Shown: positions 42,929 to 54,376, numbered from the stretch's first letter. The stretch: DNA of 64,000 nucleotides from Cherax quadricarinatus (GCF_038502225.1 NC_091298.1:38875620-38939619); one strand, 5' to 3'. Notes: generated by a model not told the origin, from the sequence alone. Made by a program: numbers and translations.

Positions 42929-43022
42929 GGTTGATCAGGCTCTGATCCACCAGGAGGCCTGGTCACAGACCGGGCCGCGGGGGCGTTGACCCCCGGAACT
43001 CTCTCCAGGTAAACTCCAGGTA
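42929..43022 (+). mobile_element. GC-rich SINE module
   Basis: GGTTGATCAGGCTCTGATCC, CTGGTCACAGACCGGGCCGC and the hairpin GGGGGCGTTGACCCCC, ending CTCCAGGTA. A sister LINE copy at about 41673-41720 shows the uninterrupted site and that about 30 bp of LINE were replaced. Same module at 2499-2570 and 59341-59505. Confidence 0.75.
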
Positions 43023-43161
43023 TGTACCCGGTGTTATACTCACCCCAAGATCCTTTTCCTTGAGTGAGGTTTATAGTCTCTCACCCCCTAGACTGTACTC
43101 CGTCTGCGCTCTTCTTTGCCCATCCCCAGTCTTCATGACTTTGCACTTGGTGAAGCTGAAC

Positions 43162-44158
43162 TTAAGGAGCCAGTTTCTGGACCAGGCCTGCAGCCTGTCC
43201 AGATCCTTGTAGTTCTTCCTGATCTTGGTCCGATTTAATTCTTCTTATCAACTTCGCATCGTCTGCAAACAAGGACACTTCTGAGTCTGTTTCTTCTGTC
43301 ATGTCGTTCACATATATCAGAAACAGAACCGTCTCTGAAACCATGCTGTTTAGCTTTGATAAGCTTATTCGTTTCTAGGTGTTCCTCCACTCTTCTCCTG
43401 ATAATCTTCTCCATGACTTTACATACTATACATGTCTGTGACACTGGTCTGTAGTTATATGTTTCGTGTCTCTCTCCTTTTTTAAAAATTGGAACTACAT
43501 TTGCTCTCTTCCATACCTCAGGTAGGAGGCCTGTTTCAATAGATGTGATGACGATTGTTGTTAGTGATACACACAGAGCCTCTGCTCCCTCTCTCAGGAC
43601 CCATGGAGGGATGTTATGTGGCCCTATCGCTTTTAAGGTATCTAGCTCGCTTAGCAGCCTCTTCACTGCTTTCTCGGTTATATGTATTCTTTCCAACACT
43701 TGGTGTACCCCACCTCTCCGTCTTTCTGGAGTCCCTTCTGTCTCCTCAGTGAACATTTCTTTGAATCTCATGTTGAGTTCCTCACATACTTCTCGGTCAT
43801 TTCTTGTGATTTCCCCTCCTTCCTTCCTCAGCCTGATTACCTGATTCTTGACTGTTGTTTTCCTCCTGATTTGTCTGTTCAACAGCTTCGGGTCAGATTT
43901 GGCTTTCGCTGCTTTGTCCTTTTCATATTGTTGTTTGGCCTCCCTTCTTACCTGTGCATATTCATTTCTGATGTTACGACTCCTCTCCTTATTCTCCTGG
44001 GTCTTTTGCCTTTTATATTTCTTCCATTCTCTAGCACACTTGGTTCTGGCCTCTCTACACTTTCGGGTGAACCAAAGGCTAATACCGGCTTTCCCTTTTT
44101 TTTCTGCTACCATTGGGAACAAACCTTTCCTCAGCTTCCGTGCATATTGTTGCCACAT
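43162..44158 (-). pseudogene. LINE reverse transcriptase remnant
   Basis: Frame 44158-43235 covers a basic linker (REWKKYKRQKTQENKER) and RT fingers: HNIPPWVLREGAEAL, RANVVPIFKKGER, NYRPVSQTCIVCKVMEK and KAKQHGFRDGS. The motif A region with DFxKAFD is missing. Frame 43344-43162 gives the palm VNDMTEETDSEVSLFADDAK with an intact ADD. CR1/L2/jockey group; exact clade not decided. Confidence 0.75.
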
Positions 44159-44661
44159 TTTCCATCATCTTATGTACTTAACCCCCTGCAAGTTCTCTGT
44201 ACCACTGAAACTCGTGTAGGAAATTATTCACGTCTGTGTATTCCCCTCTCTTGTAGTTTGGCTTCATTCGTCCTGCCTTTCATGGTTCCTTTTCCACTTG
44301 TAGCTCTACTATGTATTCGAAGCTCAGATCTAAGTGGTCACTGGCCCCGAGGGGTCTTTCATATGTAATGTCCTCAATATTTGCACTACTCATGGTGAAT
44401 ACTAGGTCCAGTCTTGCTAGTTCATCCTCTCCTCTCTCTCTGGTAGAGGCCCTTATGTGTTATTACAGGAGGTTTTCCAGTACCATCTCCATCATCTTAG
44501 CCCTCTACGTTTCTGGGCCCCTATGTATTTTCCAGATTCTCCCAGTCAATTTCCTTGTGATTGAAGTCATCCACAATCAGAAGCTTTGTCCAGCTCGCAT
44601 GAGCCCTTCTCGCCACTTTGGCCTGTGTGTCATCCATCGCTCTGTTACTCTCATCATATTC

Positions 44662-44898
44662 TTATCTTGGCCTCCTGCCGTTCTGTGGTGGGTTATTCAT
44701 CACTGCAATTACCACCTTAGGACCTCTAGACTGAAATGTTCCTATTACGTAGCCTTTCGGTTCTCCTTTGACTCCTCTCTCAAGCTCCTCAAAATCCCAT
44801 TGGTTTTTGAAGAGTAATGCCACTCCTCCACCCCCTCTGTTCCCTCTATTTTTCCTCTGGATCTGACATCCTGTTGGAATGATGGCATCTGCTATCAT
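44662..44898 (-). pseudogene. LINE endonuclease remnant
   Basis: Reads IADAIIPTGCQIQRKNR then GGGGVALLFKNQWDFEELE, the middle of an AP-type endonuclease domain; truncated on both sides by stops. Confidence 0.65.
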
Positions 44899-45210
44899 TC
44901 CTGTGAGACTGGCTTCTGTGAGAGCTATGATGTCAAGTAATGCCTTTTTGATTCTTTCGTGCCACTCCTACTTATTCGTTATTCCATCAACATTGGTGTA
45001 CCATACCTTCAGTTTCCTCTCCACCACTGTGTGCTGGAGGGTGTTTGGGGGTTGGGGGAGTGAGGTACCCTGCAGTGTGCTGTGTGATTCTAGTCCTTAT
45101 TGTAGGGTGGGGGCTGTGAGTGCGAATTGTAGTTTGTAATGGTATAGCATGCTTGGCAATGGGGTTCTGAGGGTGGGTCTGTGTGTGTTTACCCTTGTTG
45201 CTCTGTGTGG

Positions 45211-45300
45211 CATGCAAAAGTATGTTACATTTATTCGGCGTAAGTACACACTCCCCTATAGGCTGCCTCCCAATCAGCGAACCTGGTGCTGTTCTTTTTG
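45211..45300. repeat. dispersed repeat fragment
   Basis: Carries GTACACACTCCCCTATAGGC and TGCCTCCCAATCAGCGAACC, nearly repeated at 51290-51360. Class unknown. Confidence 0.5.
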
Positions 45301-45397
45301 CCTTGATTACCATGATACACTTATTTTCCAAACTCTTGTACACAGTGTACATAAGTGTAATTATGATACAGGAAATCGTAATGACACGATTGCAAAC

Positions 45398-45690
45398 AAA
45401 CCATACCACTGGTGGGGTTTGAATCCACGGTCAGAGAGTTTCAAAACTCGAGACAGTCGCGTTAGCCACTGGGCCAGCTAGCTTAATAAGATTCATCCAA
45501 CTAGGTATATTTCTGTGACCACAAATGCATTTGTGGTCACAGTGGAGCCTATGCTAACGTTCCTATGGTGTAGAAATATACCTAGTTTGATGAATCTTAT
45601 TAAGCTAGCTGGCCCAGTGGCTAACGCAACGGTCTGGAGTTTTGAGACTCTCCGACGGCGGGTTCAAACCCCACCCGCGGTATGGTTTGT
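45398..45690. mobile_element. inverted pair of tRNA-derived SINEs (large hairpin)
   Basis: Left arm about 45398-45535 and right arm about 45537-45690 are inverted copies: CAAACCATACC...GGTATGGTTTG at the outside, tRNA-like heads (GGAGTTTTGAGACTC; B box GGGTTCAAACCCC on the plus strand), then CTAGCTGGCCCAGTGGCTAA and ATTCATC/GATGAAT inward. The centre TGTGACCACAAATGCATTTG is itself a palindrome. No gene. Confidence 0.8.
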
Positions 45691-45791
45691 CTAAGTGTAA
45701 TTACCTAAAATCATACTTCGTGAAGGAAAATACAATTTAAAAACTACTGATGTGTTTATTTTCGCTTCAAGTCCTATTACGGTGTCCTATT

Positions 45792-46080
45792 CGGTGGCCT
45801 GGTGGCTAAAGCTCCCGCTTCACACACGGAGGGCCCGGGTTCGATTCCCGGCGGGTGGAAACATTTCGACACGTTTCCTTACACCTGTTGTCCTGTTCAC
45901 CTAGCAACAAATAGGTACCCGGGTGTTAGTCGACTGGTGTGGGTCGCATCCTGGGGGACAAGATTAAGGACCCCAACGGAAATAAGTTAGACAGTCCTCG
46001 ATGACGCACTGACTTTCTTGGGTTATCCTGGGTGGCTAACCCTCCGGGGTTAAAAATCCGAACGAAATCTTGTCTTATCT
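45792..46080 (+). mobile_element. tRNA-Val-like SINE
   Basis: tRNA-like head (GGTGGCTAAAGCTCCCGC, loop TTCACAC, B box GGGTTCGATTCCC), body with GTGTTAGTCGACTGGTGTGG, and a longer tail ending AAATCTTGTCTTATCTTA. It sits on the remnant of the 5' LTR of copy C. Confidence 0.85.
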
Positions 46081-46439
46081 TACGACCAGGTTAACAGGCC
46101 TTTATCACTTGGGTGCATAACATATGGGAGCCCAGTCCGGGAGCTGGAGCAGGAGCTGAAAGAGCTAGAGTTGAAGCAGGAGCTAGTCTTGTATCGTTCA
46201 GATAGCTTGGCTATCGGTCTGCATTGAGTGTCAACATTGCCATCGCTTCTGTTATTGCGTGTCAGCCTTGTAATCACTTCGCTACTGCGTGTCAGTCCTG
46301 CTATTGTGTGTATGTGTATCCCGTTATACTGTGCATAGCTGCTTGAGCATGTATTGCAAACAGCATGTTAGGTTGAGGTTAATGCCACCTACACTAGTCC
46401 GGTGATTGGTGTCTGAATTTACTCTGCTAAACCTGGCCA

Positions 46440-47680
46440 AACTTTCTCTACAGCATTGCAGGGAATTGCTCGTTCCAGTGGTATAGAGTATCAAAACACT
46501 CTTACTGCTGCGCAGCTTCGTGACATTATTCGTACAAAGTTGAAAGCTGAGCCACTATGGCGCACCAGACTGACGTATCTCCTGCTGCAGGAGCTGTTAA
46601 TCGCAGATCTCTGCTTAGGTTCCTGCAGAATAATGAGAGAGACACAACATCAGAATCCTGCGATCAGCAGTCTCATGCAGCAGCAGGTGCATCGGTTTTG
46701 TCTATGGGCGCGTCCATTTCTTTGGTGCTTGAGTTAGCTAAAATCAATCTTGAGAAGACCAGGGAGCAGCGAGCATATGCTAAGGAAGACTTCGATAGAG
46801 AGAAGGACAGGAGGCAGTTTAAACAGAATGTAGATACTTTAGTTTGCAAAGGCAGTATAGCTAGTTCCTTGTTTTGTTGAAGCCTAGCCTAAACAGTTTT
46901 TCGAGGCATTTGAAAACCAGGCTTGAGCCATGGGGTGACCTGAGGTGCATTGGGCAGCATTGGTGTATACAGCATTGTATGGTATGGCACTGGAGTCTAC
47001 AATTGCGTTAGACAGTGATGATTTTGGCAACTATTGGGTGGAGAAAAACCATGGTTCTTGGGGCTTATCAGTGTATTCCTCCCAAGTATAGAAGAGAATT
47101 TAAACTAGGTAAACGACAGCTGGGTCAGTCTTTTGTCGACTTTGTAAGGCAGCAGATGAAAGCGTTCACTAAGTAGTACAAGGCAAGTGGTATCGCTAAC
47201 TTCTCGGACCTGGTCCAGTTAATCTTGGTGGATAACCTGCTGGAATGTGTTGGACCAGAGGTTCGAGTTTTTCTTCAAGATCATTCGTTAGCTACTGCAT
47301 TGGAAGCTGCTAGCTAGGCTGATACTTTTGAAACTAACCGCTCAATGTCCGAGCAGTCTTTCTTTCTTCTGAACAACCTGGCATAAGCAGAGATCAACAA
47401 AGAAGAGTTCCTGATTGGAGGACGAAGTACCACGACGAAGGTGAACGACGACGTCAACCATGAGACGTAGTGAGCCACGTTACTCAACCCATGGTCATCC
47501 TGGTGAACGACATCAAACCACTCAGCATGGTGAACAATGGCACCCAGAGTGCTGCCAGCCACAAAATCAGCAAGGAGCCAAAGTTAAATCTGAGGTAGTA
47601 TGCTGTTTTTGTCATAAACCCGGCAATATGAAGCCCAACGGCCCAATTAGTCTCCAACCATTAGGGAGAATTACTAATCT
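46440..47680 (+). pseudogene. gag and degraded zinc knuckle (copy C)
   Basis: Frames 46557-46880 (SMGASISLVLELAKINLEKT, coiled-coil segment EDFDREKDRRQFKQN) and fragments to 47290 (FSDLVQLILVDNLLECVG) match copy A. The knuckle near 47600 reads VCCFCHKPGN, with the His replaced by Asn and the last Cys lost. Confidence 0.65.
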
Positions 47681-47685
47681 CCCTA

Positions 47686-47945
47686 TTGTTGAATGGAGCC
47701 ATTAGGGATGGTCCCATACTACAGTACTTGTCACATCTCCTTTTTGGAGAATTCAAGAAAACGGAAGTAAGAACATTTAGGGATATTGGGGCATATTGTT
47801 CTTTAATAAGAGAGGGAGTACTTCCCCTCTCTGAACAAACTTCATTACACTCATCAGTTCTTTTAGAAGCATTTGGAGGTGCGGTATTTTCGGTCCTTTA
47901 CATAAAATATATGTGCAGAGTAAATATTACACTGGATATTTGACT
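47686..47945 (+). pseudogene. protease remnant (copy C)
   Basis: Reads VRTFRDIGAYCSLIREGVLP; the catalytic DTG is DIG. Followed by a short linker with LLLGNNINSTECPEP and then integrase. Confidence 0.65.
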
Positions 47946-48449
47946 GAGGTGTTTCTGACGGATTTCCTATGAAAGATGCCGTGTTATTATTGGGTAATAA
48001 TATTAATTCTACTGAGTGTCCAGAACCTACAATGACTAATTCTTCTCCTATGTTGGCAAAATCCCAAGCGATTTCTGGTGAGAATGTCAACCCATCCTTG
48101 GACGACTCTGATCTCGGAAAAGCCAATTTGTTTGACGAGGAAAACTGGCCAGGGCCTCGTAAATTTAGTGAACAGATCCAGACCAAGCCTTCCTATTCTC
48201 GGGTTGCAGGATTGCCAGCTATCTCTGTTTATATGCCTGAGGGACTGTCCTTTCGGGAAGAACAGCGAATAGACCCTTTATTGAATTTTGCTTCTCAGGC
48301 AGCCATGGGTGAATCCCCCTCAGACCTATCAAATATGAAATTAAAAACGACATCTCATTCTGCACTGAGACTGGTAAGGAAGTAGAGGGAAGGCAAAAGA
48401 TCGATAGATTGGTAGTTCAATAAAAAGCTTAGGTCACAAATATTAAATA

Positions 48450-49430
48450 TAGCTCACAACTCTTCGTTAGGAGGCCACTTAGGAATTACAAAAACCACTG
48501 TATAGAATACTAAAAAATTTTGGGGGGCCAAAGTTAAGGCAAGATGTGAAAAACCATATCCGTTGTTGTAGAGAATGTCAGCAAGTAGGGAAATCTGGAC
48601 ACCCCATTAAACCTGCACCTCTCCATCCCATACCCACAGATGGAGAACCTTTCGCAGAATTAATCATAGATTGTGTAGGTCCCTTACCTCAGTCCAAGTC
48701 TGGGAACCAGTGTTTATTTACTATTATGGATAAAGTTACTAGATATCCAGAGGAATCCCAATGTGCAGTATCAATACTAAAGCCATACTTAAGGCCTTAA
48801 TTAGGTTTATCTCCTGCTTTAGCATTCCTCAGTCTATTCAGAGTGACCAAGGTACTTATTTTACTGCCAAAGCTTTTAGGGAAGCATTAACTAGGCTAGG
48901 AATAATTCATAAATTATCCACTGCCTATCATCCTCAGTCCCAAGGCGCCTTGGAAAGATTCCATCAGACATTAAAAACCATAATGAGAACTTTTTCCATG
49001 CATTATCCTACAAACTGAGATGAATCACTTCCTTTATTGCTATTCGCAATAAGAGAAACTGTGCAGGAGTCCACAGGGCGCAGTCCGTTTGAGCTGATCT
49101 TTGGGCACAAAGTACGAGGTCCTCTTTGGGTGCTCAAAGAAGGATGGATGGGAGAAGACGCCCGCATAATACTCTACAACCCTTCTTCAAGATTGCAGGT
49201 GGCACGTCAGTTGGCTAAGGATAACTTAAAAGCAACTCAAAATACGATGAAACAGACGTATGACAAAAACTCAAAGTTTAGCTCCCTCTGTCCAGGAGAT
49301 AAGATGTTGGTACAGAAACCTATACCTGGTCACACCTTAAAAGCTAGATTTACGGGACCCATGCAAATTGTAAGTAAACTATCTGCTGTAAATTATGTGG
49401 TAGCTTCCCTTGACAAGACCTCATAGAGTA
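48450..49430 (+). pseudogene. integrase remnant (copy C)
   Basis: The HHCC domain is at about 48455-48600 (SSLGGHLGITKTT, then CCRECQQVGK). The core has ELIIDCVGPLPQSKSG (first Asp), QSDQGTYFTAK (second Asp) and PQSQGALERFHQTL (Glu); GRSPFELIFGHKVRGPLW closes it. The C-terminal RFTGPMQIVSKLSAVNYVV ends near 49426. All catalytic residues are kept but stops separate the parts. Confidence 0.8.
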
Positions 49431-49479
49431 AAACATACCACATTAATCAGTTTAAGCACTTAATACTCCAGATAAAGTC

Positions 49480-50490
49480 CCAGTAATGATTCTGTCCTCT
49501 GCCTCTGTAGACGACCCTGACTCCTTGCACTCGAATCCTGAAATTCATGTAAAGCTTCCCAATTATGTCCTCCTCAAGGACCCTAGCCCTTTAATGGGGC
49601 TGTCTAAGAATCAAGGAACAAGTTTAACTGCGCTCCTACAATCATACCCTACAATCTTACCCTGATATCTTTTCGGATGTTCCGAAAAAATGAACACTAG
49701 GATATCATGATGTAGATGTTGGAAGCTCTAAACCAATTAAACTCTCCTCCTACAGAGCTAACCCTGAAAAGCAGAGGCTACTACAGCAGGAGGTAGAATT
49801 TCTATTAGTGCATGGGTTAGTGGAGGAGTCATCTGTCTTGTGGGCTTCACCGTGCATCCTTGGAGGTTTTCGAATGTGTACAGACTATCGTAAGGCGAAT
49901 GAGGTCACTATTCCAGATGCTTACCCTCTGCCATGACTGGATGATGTAAGGCTACCTTTGTCTCTAATTTAGACCTTAAAAGTTACTCCTCTTTCGTAAT
50001 TCCAGGAGGTCAATATCAATATACAGTAACCCCATTCACAAAGAAAAACTCATTGGCATCATTCCAGAAACTGATCCATCAGGCTATTAAAGAACTTGAA
50101 TGCACTGCTGCTTACCTAGGTGATATTGTTGTGTCGCATACTTGGGACCAACATTTGTCTAGACTTAAAGTTCTCTTTGAGAAATTTCAGTTTCTATTTA
50201 ACTGTTAATTTATCTAAGTCATCCTTTGGTTAGTCTTCTGTTAATTTCTGGGGCCATAAAGTAGGTGGTGGCAAAGTGGCCCCTAAATTTGCTAAAATTA
50301 TTGTCATTAAAATTTATCCAGTACCTCATGATAGGAAATCCCTCCAACTTTTCCTAGGTATGGTTGGGTTTTATAGAAGATTCTTTAAAAATTGTCCAGA
50401 TGTTGTAGCCCCTCTAACCTCACTTACCAGTCACAAATCTCACTTTAAGTGGACCCCAGAGTGTCAAGATGCCTTCACGAAAGCATAGAG
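49480..50490 (+). pseudogene. reverse transcriptase remnant (copy C)
   Basis: Linker with FSDVPKK, then KLSSYRANPEKQRLLQQEVE, WASPCILGG, FRMCTDYRKANEVT, ASFQKLIHQAI, and YLGD in place of YxDD (AAYLGDIVVS). The last part FLGMVGFYRRFFKNC to 50488 is open. Follows integrase. Confidence 0.78.
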
Positions 50491-50494
50491 AGTT

Positions 50495-50915
50495 CTTTTG
50501 TACTGCACCCATTCTCCTGTCTACTGATTTTTCAAAACCTTTTAAGTTATAGAATGATGCTTGTGAGTCAGGGGTAGGGAGAGTACTTCTACAATCTGGG
50601 GGAAAGGTGAGTGTTCGCAGCCTGTGACCTACTTCTTCGCTAAATATCACCCTCACCAGAAATCCTACTCCACAATTGAAAAAGAAACCCTCGCTTTGAT
50701 ACTGGAATTAAAGCATTTCGAGGTCCATGTGGGTCAGTCATCTCAAGTGGTCAGTCTATAGTGACCACAACCCTCTGGTGTATATCAGCGCTATGAAGAA
50801 TCACAAAACACACCTCATGCACTGAAGTCTCAGGTTGCAACCTTACAATAATACGGTTGTTCATATTGTTGGCAAAGGTAATATGCTAACTGATTCTCTG
50901 TCAAGAATTTAAAAA
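50495..50915 (+). pseudogene. RNase H remnant (copy C)
   Basis: NDACESGVGRVLLQSGG, then HQKSYSTIEKETLALILELK and SDHNPLVYIS in shifting frames, ending with a LTDSLSRI-like segment at about 50905. Confidence 0.65.
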
Positions 50916-51180
50916 ATTAAAGGCATTACGTTAGGATGTGTAAAGGACTATAGGTAGAATAGCTCTTTCTTTTCCCCATTTATATATATGTAAAATTTTA
51001 ATGTAATTGGTGGAGGTTTTTTTTTGGGGGGGAGGGGATATTCTGCTACTCTCTGCAGGTGTCTTGAACCTACATTAGCCTTACTGTCTGCTGTCTTGCT
51101 CTAAACTTAGAGTTTTACTTCATGTCTCGAGAAAAGTTGAACTCTATCTAATGGGTTGGATGGTTGAGATGAAAGGTGGT
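50916..51180 (+). repeat. purine tract and partial 3' LTR (copy C)
   Basis: TTTTTTTTTGGGGGGGAGGG at about 51020-51040 resembles a polypurine tract; the ACTGTCTGCTGTCTTGC word after it matches the 3' end region of copy A. The LTR end was not found before the next repeat. Confidence 0.5.
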
Positions 51181-51249
51181 TCCATTATTCTACCATGCCA
51201 TGGCGGCACTCTACCCATGGAGGTGGAAGCCTAGTCCTGGCCATTAGAG

Positions 51250-51365
51250 CCCTTTTGGAGTTACATTTATTCATGTTACATTTATTCATGTTACATTTAT
51301 TCAGTGTATGTACACACTCCCATATAGGCTGCCTCCCAACCAGTGAACCAGGTGCTAAGGATTTA
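51250..51365. repeat. dispersed repeat with TTACATTTATTCATG triplication
   Basis: TTACATTTATTCATG is repeated three times, followed by the same GTACACACTCCCATATAGGC segment as at 45240-45290. Confidence 0.65.
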
Positions 51366-51400
51366 ACAATCTTATGGGGCCCCATCGTTAATTCAGTACT

Positions 51401-51500
51401 NNNNNNNNNNNNNNNNNNNNNNNNNNNNNNNNNNNNNNNNNNNNNNNNNNNNNNNNNNNNNNNNNNNNNNNNNNNNNNNNNNNNNNNNNNNNNNNNNNNN
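51401..51500. other. assembly gap, 100 N
   Basis: Exactly 100 N, the usual placeholder for a scaffold join of unknown size. LINE endonuclease sequence begins right at its right edge. Confidence 0.98.
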
Positions 51501-51595
51501 GGGCCAGGACATCCAACTTCTTTTCATTCATAACAATATCAATCATTTCTTTCTTATCACCCGCACTACTTCCACGAACATTCAAACATCCCCGT
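51501..51595 (-). mobile_element. RTE-like LINE fragment, endonuclease start
   Basis: Minus strand reads MNVRGSSAGDKKEMIDIVMN then EKKLDVLA: the N-terminal beginning of the endonuclease missing from copies B and C. Truncated by the gap. Confidence 0.75.
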
Positions 51596-51599
51596 TTTA

Positions 51600-51970
51600 T
51601 AAAGTTTTTCTTTTCCTTTTTTTTAGTAGTTTATACAGGAGAAGGAGTTACTAGTTCATTGCTCCCAGCATTCATTAGCCTCCCACGACGTTTACGGAGG
51701 AAGATTTCTGCTCCACTTCCCTATGTAGATATGCAGAAATAAACAAGAACAAGAACTAGGATGAAAATAGAAGAAAACCCAGAGGAGTTAGTATATATGC
51801 TTGTACATGCATGTGTAGTGTGACCTAAGTGTAAGAAGTGACAAGACATACCTGCAGTTTTGCTTGTTTATGAGACAGAAAAGGCACCAGCAATCCTACC
51901 ATTATGCAAAACAATTACATGCTTATGTTTCACACTCATCTGGTAGGATGGTAGTACCTTCATGTGTGGC
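51600..51970 (-). mobile_element. dispersed repeat with LINE-like tail
   Basis: Relative of 18666-19135 (CAGGAGAAGGAGTTACTAG; ATGAGACAGAAAAGGCACCAG). Noncoding. Confidence 0.6.
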
Positions 51971-51979
51971 TCCTGTCTA

Positions 51980-53125
51980 CCAATGGTACTGAACCAGTAA
52001 TAACTGTGCGAATAGCCGAAGATTCGAACACATGTCATTTTGGCTCGCCTCATGATGAGTGAAAACCACACATTGCGCTCTAACCCACTGCACCACGCAA
52101 TCCTACAAAAACGAAGCACCCAGCAGAGGTAGGTGGTTTTCCTTGATCCGAGGACATGCGGTGGTATGGGTATCTCTGAGTTAATTTCATTCTACTCCCC
52201 TATTGGTGTACAGGCCTCCATGAGCAGTATTTTATATTATTGTAACCATGGATGAGTGGTATTGATCAATAACAACACTGCGACTAGCCAAGGAGGATTT
52301 TCTGGTCCAGCGGGTTAGCGTGTCATGTGTGATTTTCACTCAGAATAAGACGGGCCAAAACCGCATGGATTCGAATCCTCGGCTAGTCGCAGTGTTCGTA
52401 TTGATTCGATACCACTCGTTCGTGGTTACAGTCATATAAAATGCTGCTCGTGGAGACTAGTACACCAAACGGGGAGAAGAATGAAATAAGCTCAGAGGCA
52501 CCCACACCAGAGTATGTCCTTAGATCAATGTAAAACAGTTAGCTGTGCAAGGTGCTTGATTCTTGTAGGATTGCGTGGTCCAGTAGATTAGAGCATCATG
52601 TGTGATTTTAACTGACCATGAGGCAGGCCAAAACGACATGGGTTAGAATTCTTGGCTACTCGCATTGTTGTTATCAATTCAATTCCAATCGTTTATGGTA
52701 ACAATAACATAAAATACTGCTTGTGGGAGCTAGTGCACCAAGCTGGGAGCAGGATGAAATTAGCTTAGAAGCACCCACACCTCGGAAGAAGGTAAAGCAC
52801 CTATCTCTGCTGGGTGCTTCATTCTTGTAGGATTGCGTGGTTCAGTGGTTTAGGGTGTCGTGTGATTTTCGCTCACCTTGGCTAGTCGGGCAAGTACACC
52901 AAACAGGGAGTAGAATGAAATTAGCTCAGAAGCATCCACACCACCGTATGTCCTCGGATGACTGTTACAACACCTAGCTTGGCTGGTTGCATCATTCTAG
53001 AAGATTGTGTGGTTCCATGAACTAGAACGTTATGAGTTTTCACTCACTATGAGGCGGGCCAAAGCAGCATGGGTTCGACTCCTTGGCTAGTCGCATTGTT
53101 ATTGATCAATACCAATCGTTGGTGA
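51980..53125 (+). repeat. tRNA-derived repeat cluster, about 265-270-bp spacing
   Basis: Plus-strand units near 52290, 52565, 52830 and 52995 share GGATTGCGTGGTCCAGTGG-like A-box regions, ATGTGTGATTTTCACTCA, and B boxes such as GGATTCGAATCCTCGGC, followed by CATTGTTATTGATCAATACC. One minus unit lies at 51985-52110. The third unit is shortened. These look like degenerate SINEs that became tandem. Confidence 0.65.
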
Positions 53126-54230
53126 AGTAAATTAGATTAATCCGTTTCAGACTTCCAAAAATACACTTACAGCGACTTTGCGGTGTATTTTCGTATGGTA
53201 TATATGATTGTATTCTCTGTTCCTTATTCCCATTTGATAGAACTGAAGATCTATTACAGAAATAGAGATGATTTTGAATGATTTACAGACTAAAAGTACT
53301 TTGAACTTCAACTCAAATTAGCTGAAATGTTCGAATTTTGCTGATGTTCAAGAGTAAACAAATCACGTCATGCATGCAACACATGTCAATTGGTGGGTCT
53401 AATATGCTTTCACAAATTCGCTGATATTATTTATACATTTTTTTGAATAGTGCAATAGTCTGCATAACAGTAAATCTTCTATTTATTTTGTGAATAAAAA
53501 TTAAAAATGAAAAGCAAGCATAATATAAGAGGGGTCGAAGTGGGAGGAGCTATAGGAGAGAGAGGGAGGGGCCAGCAGAAGGAGCATTCAGTATCTGATG
53601 AGTCGTCTTGATAGGTGGATACTAGCGGTGGAGCGAATACAATGTTGTGTAATTACGCTAATATTAGTAATAAAGGTTATCTATCTGTAACATTTATTCT
53701 AACTTGATATCAGAAACACGATAGATAACCTAGAAGCACAATAAAGACAGTGAAATTATTAATAAAAGGCATATTATATGGAGAGGCAGAGGCGGTGCTT
53801 ACATCAGGGTAAAAACACTAACCAATTTTCTTTTTGGTTTGCTGTTATCACTAATCTTCTTAGGCTCCATAGTGACTTATTTATGCAAATAATATAAAAA
53901 AGCACCCAAAAATGCAAAGAAACGCAAAATAGTTTACAGTGAAGTTCAGCGGAGTTTTGGGCTGAGCTTTAAGAAGTCTCCTCTCTAAATGTTATCGTTT
54001 TCTCGTCACTTTAAATGGACACGTTGTCCCTTGGGAGGCTACCTAATATTACTGACAATATATTTATGCATTTAAAGTTATTGATGTCTTAGAGGAATAT
54101 GGCCGATTTTTTTATTATTGCCATGTTAATTTCGTTTAGGCTATTACAATATCAATGCTTGTTGGAGTTTTCTAATGCTGTAATATTCATCCTTCTGGCA
54201 CTGTTATGCCTGGGAGGGGGGCACTTCAAG
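53126..54230. other. noncoding; possible DNA-transposon remnant
   Basis: The stretch near 53800-53990 (TTCTTAGGCTCCATAGTGAC, GCAAAGAAACGCAAAATAG) recalls the element at 2901-3520. No TIR pair or transposase is recognised. The rest is AT-rich without features. Confidence 0.35.
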
Positions 54231-54373
54231 TACCCTCCTTTCTCTCCCTCCCTCATTCACTCACTCCAGTGAAGACGATCCTTTGGGAGCATACTTGCTT
54301 GGACATCCTCCTCTTTTCTACAATTTTGCAAGGTCCTGATGATGTGTTTATTGCAACACGAAAGGCCTAGAGC

Positions 54374-54376
<3 letters not shown>
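54231..54376 (+). mobile_element. Penelope-like terminal region with hammerhead-like core
   Basis: Contains GGTCCTGATGATGTGTTTATTG followed by CAACACGAAAGGCC (about 54330-54368). CTGATGA and GAAA separated by a GTGT/ACAC stem-loop resemble the catalytic core of hammerhead ribozymes, which Penelope-like elements are known to carry in their terminal repeats. The rest of the ribozyme was not convincingly folded by eye. Confidence 0.45.

Larger units (their letters stand above)
42319..45210 (-). mobile_element. CR1/jockey-group LINE copy, longer, with SINE insertion
   Basis: Minus-strand element from the ORF1/EN border (45210) through EN (44898-44662), RT (44158-43162), and C-terminus (42966-42389) to the 3' end at about 42319. 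A GC-rich SINE sits at 42929-43022. Multiple stops and frameshifts. Confidence 0.75.
46081..51100 (+). mobile_element. Gmr1-like LTR retrotransposon copy C, decayed
   Basis: A short 5' LTR remnant ends GCATAACA at about 46121 and is followed by TATGGGAGCCCAGTCC, a primer-site-like sequence. Order: gag, zinc knuckle, protease, integrase, RT, RNase H, purine tract, partial 3' LTR. Closest to copy A. Again integrase precedes RT. Stops and frameshifts throughout. Confidence 0.78.

Noticed and set aside
42089..44817. Long plus-strand ORFs rich in Ser, Leu, Phe and Pro
   Set aside because: Antisense of LINE RT and endonuclease remnants on the minus strand.
45792..45860. Functional tRNA-Val gene
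   Set aside because: Head is tRNA-like with a CAC loop, but acceptor pairing is poor and it continues directly into a SINE body; same judgement for the other tRNA-like heads.
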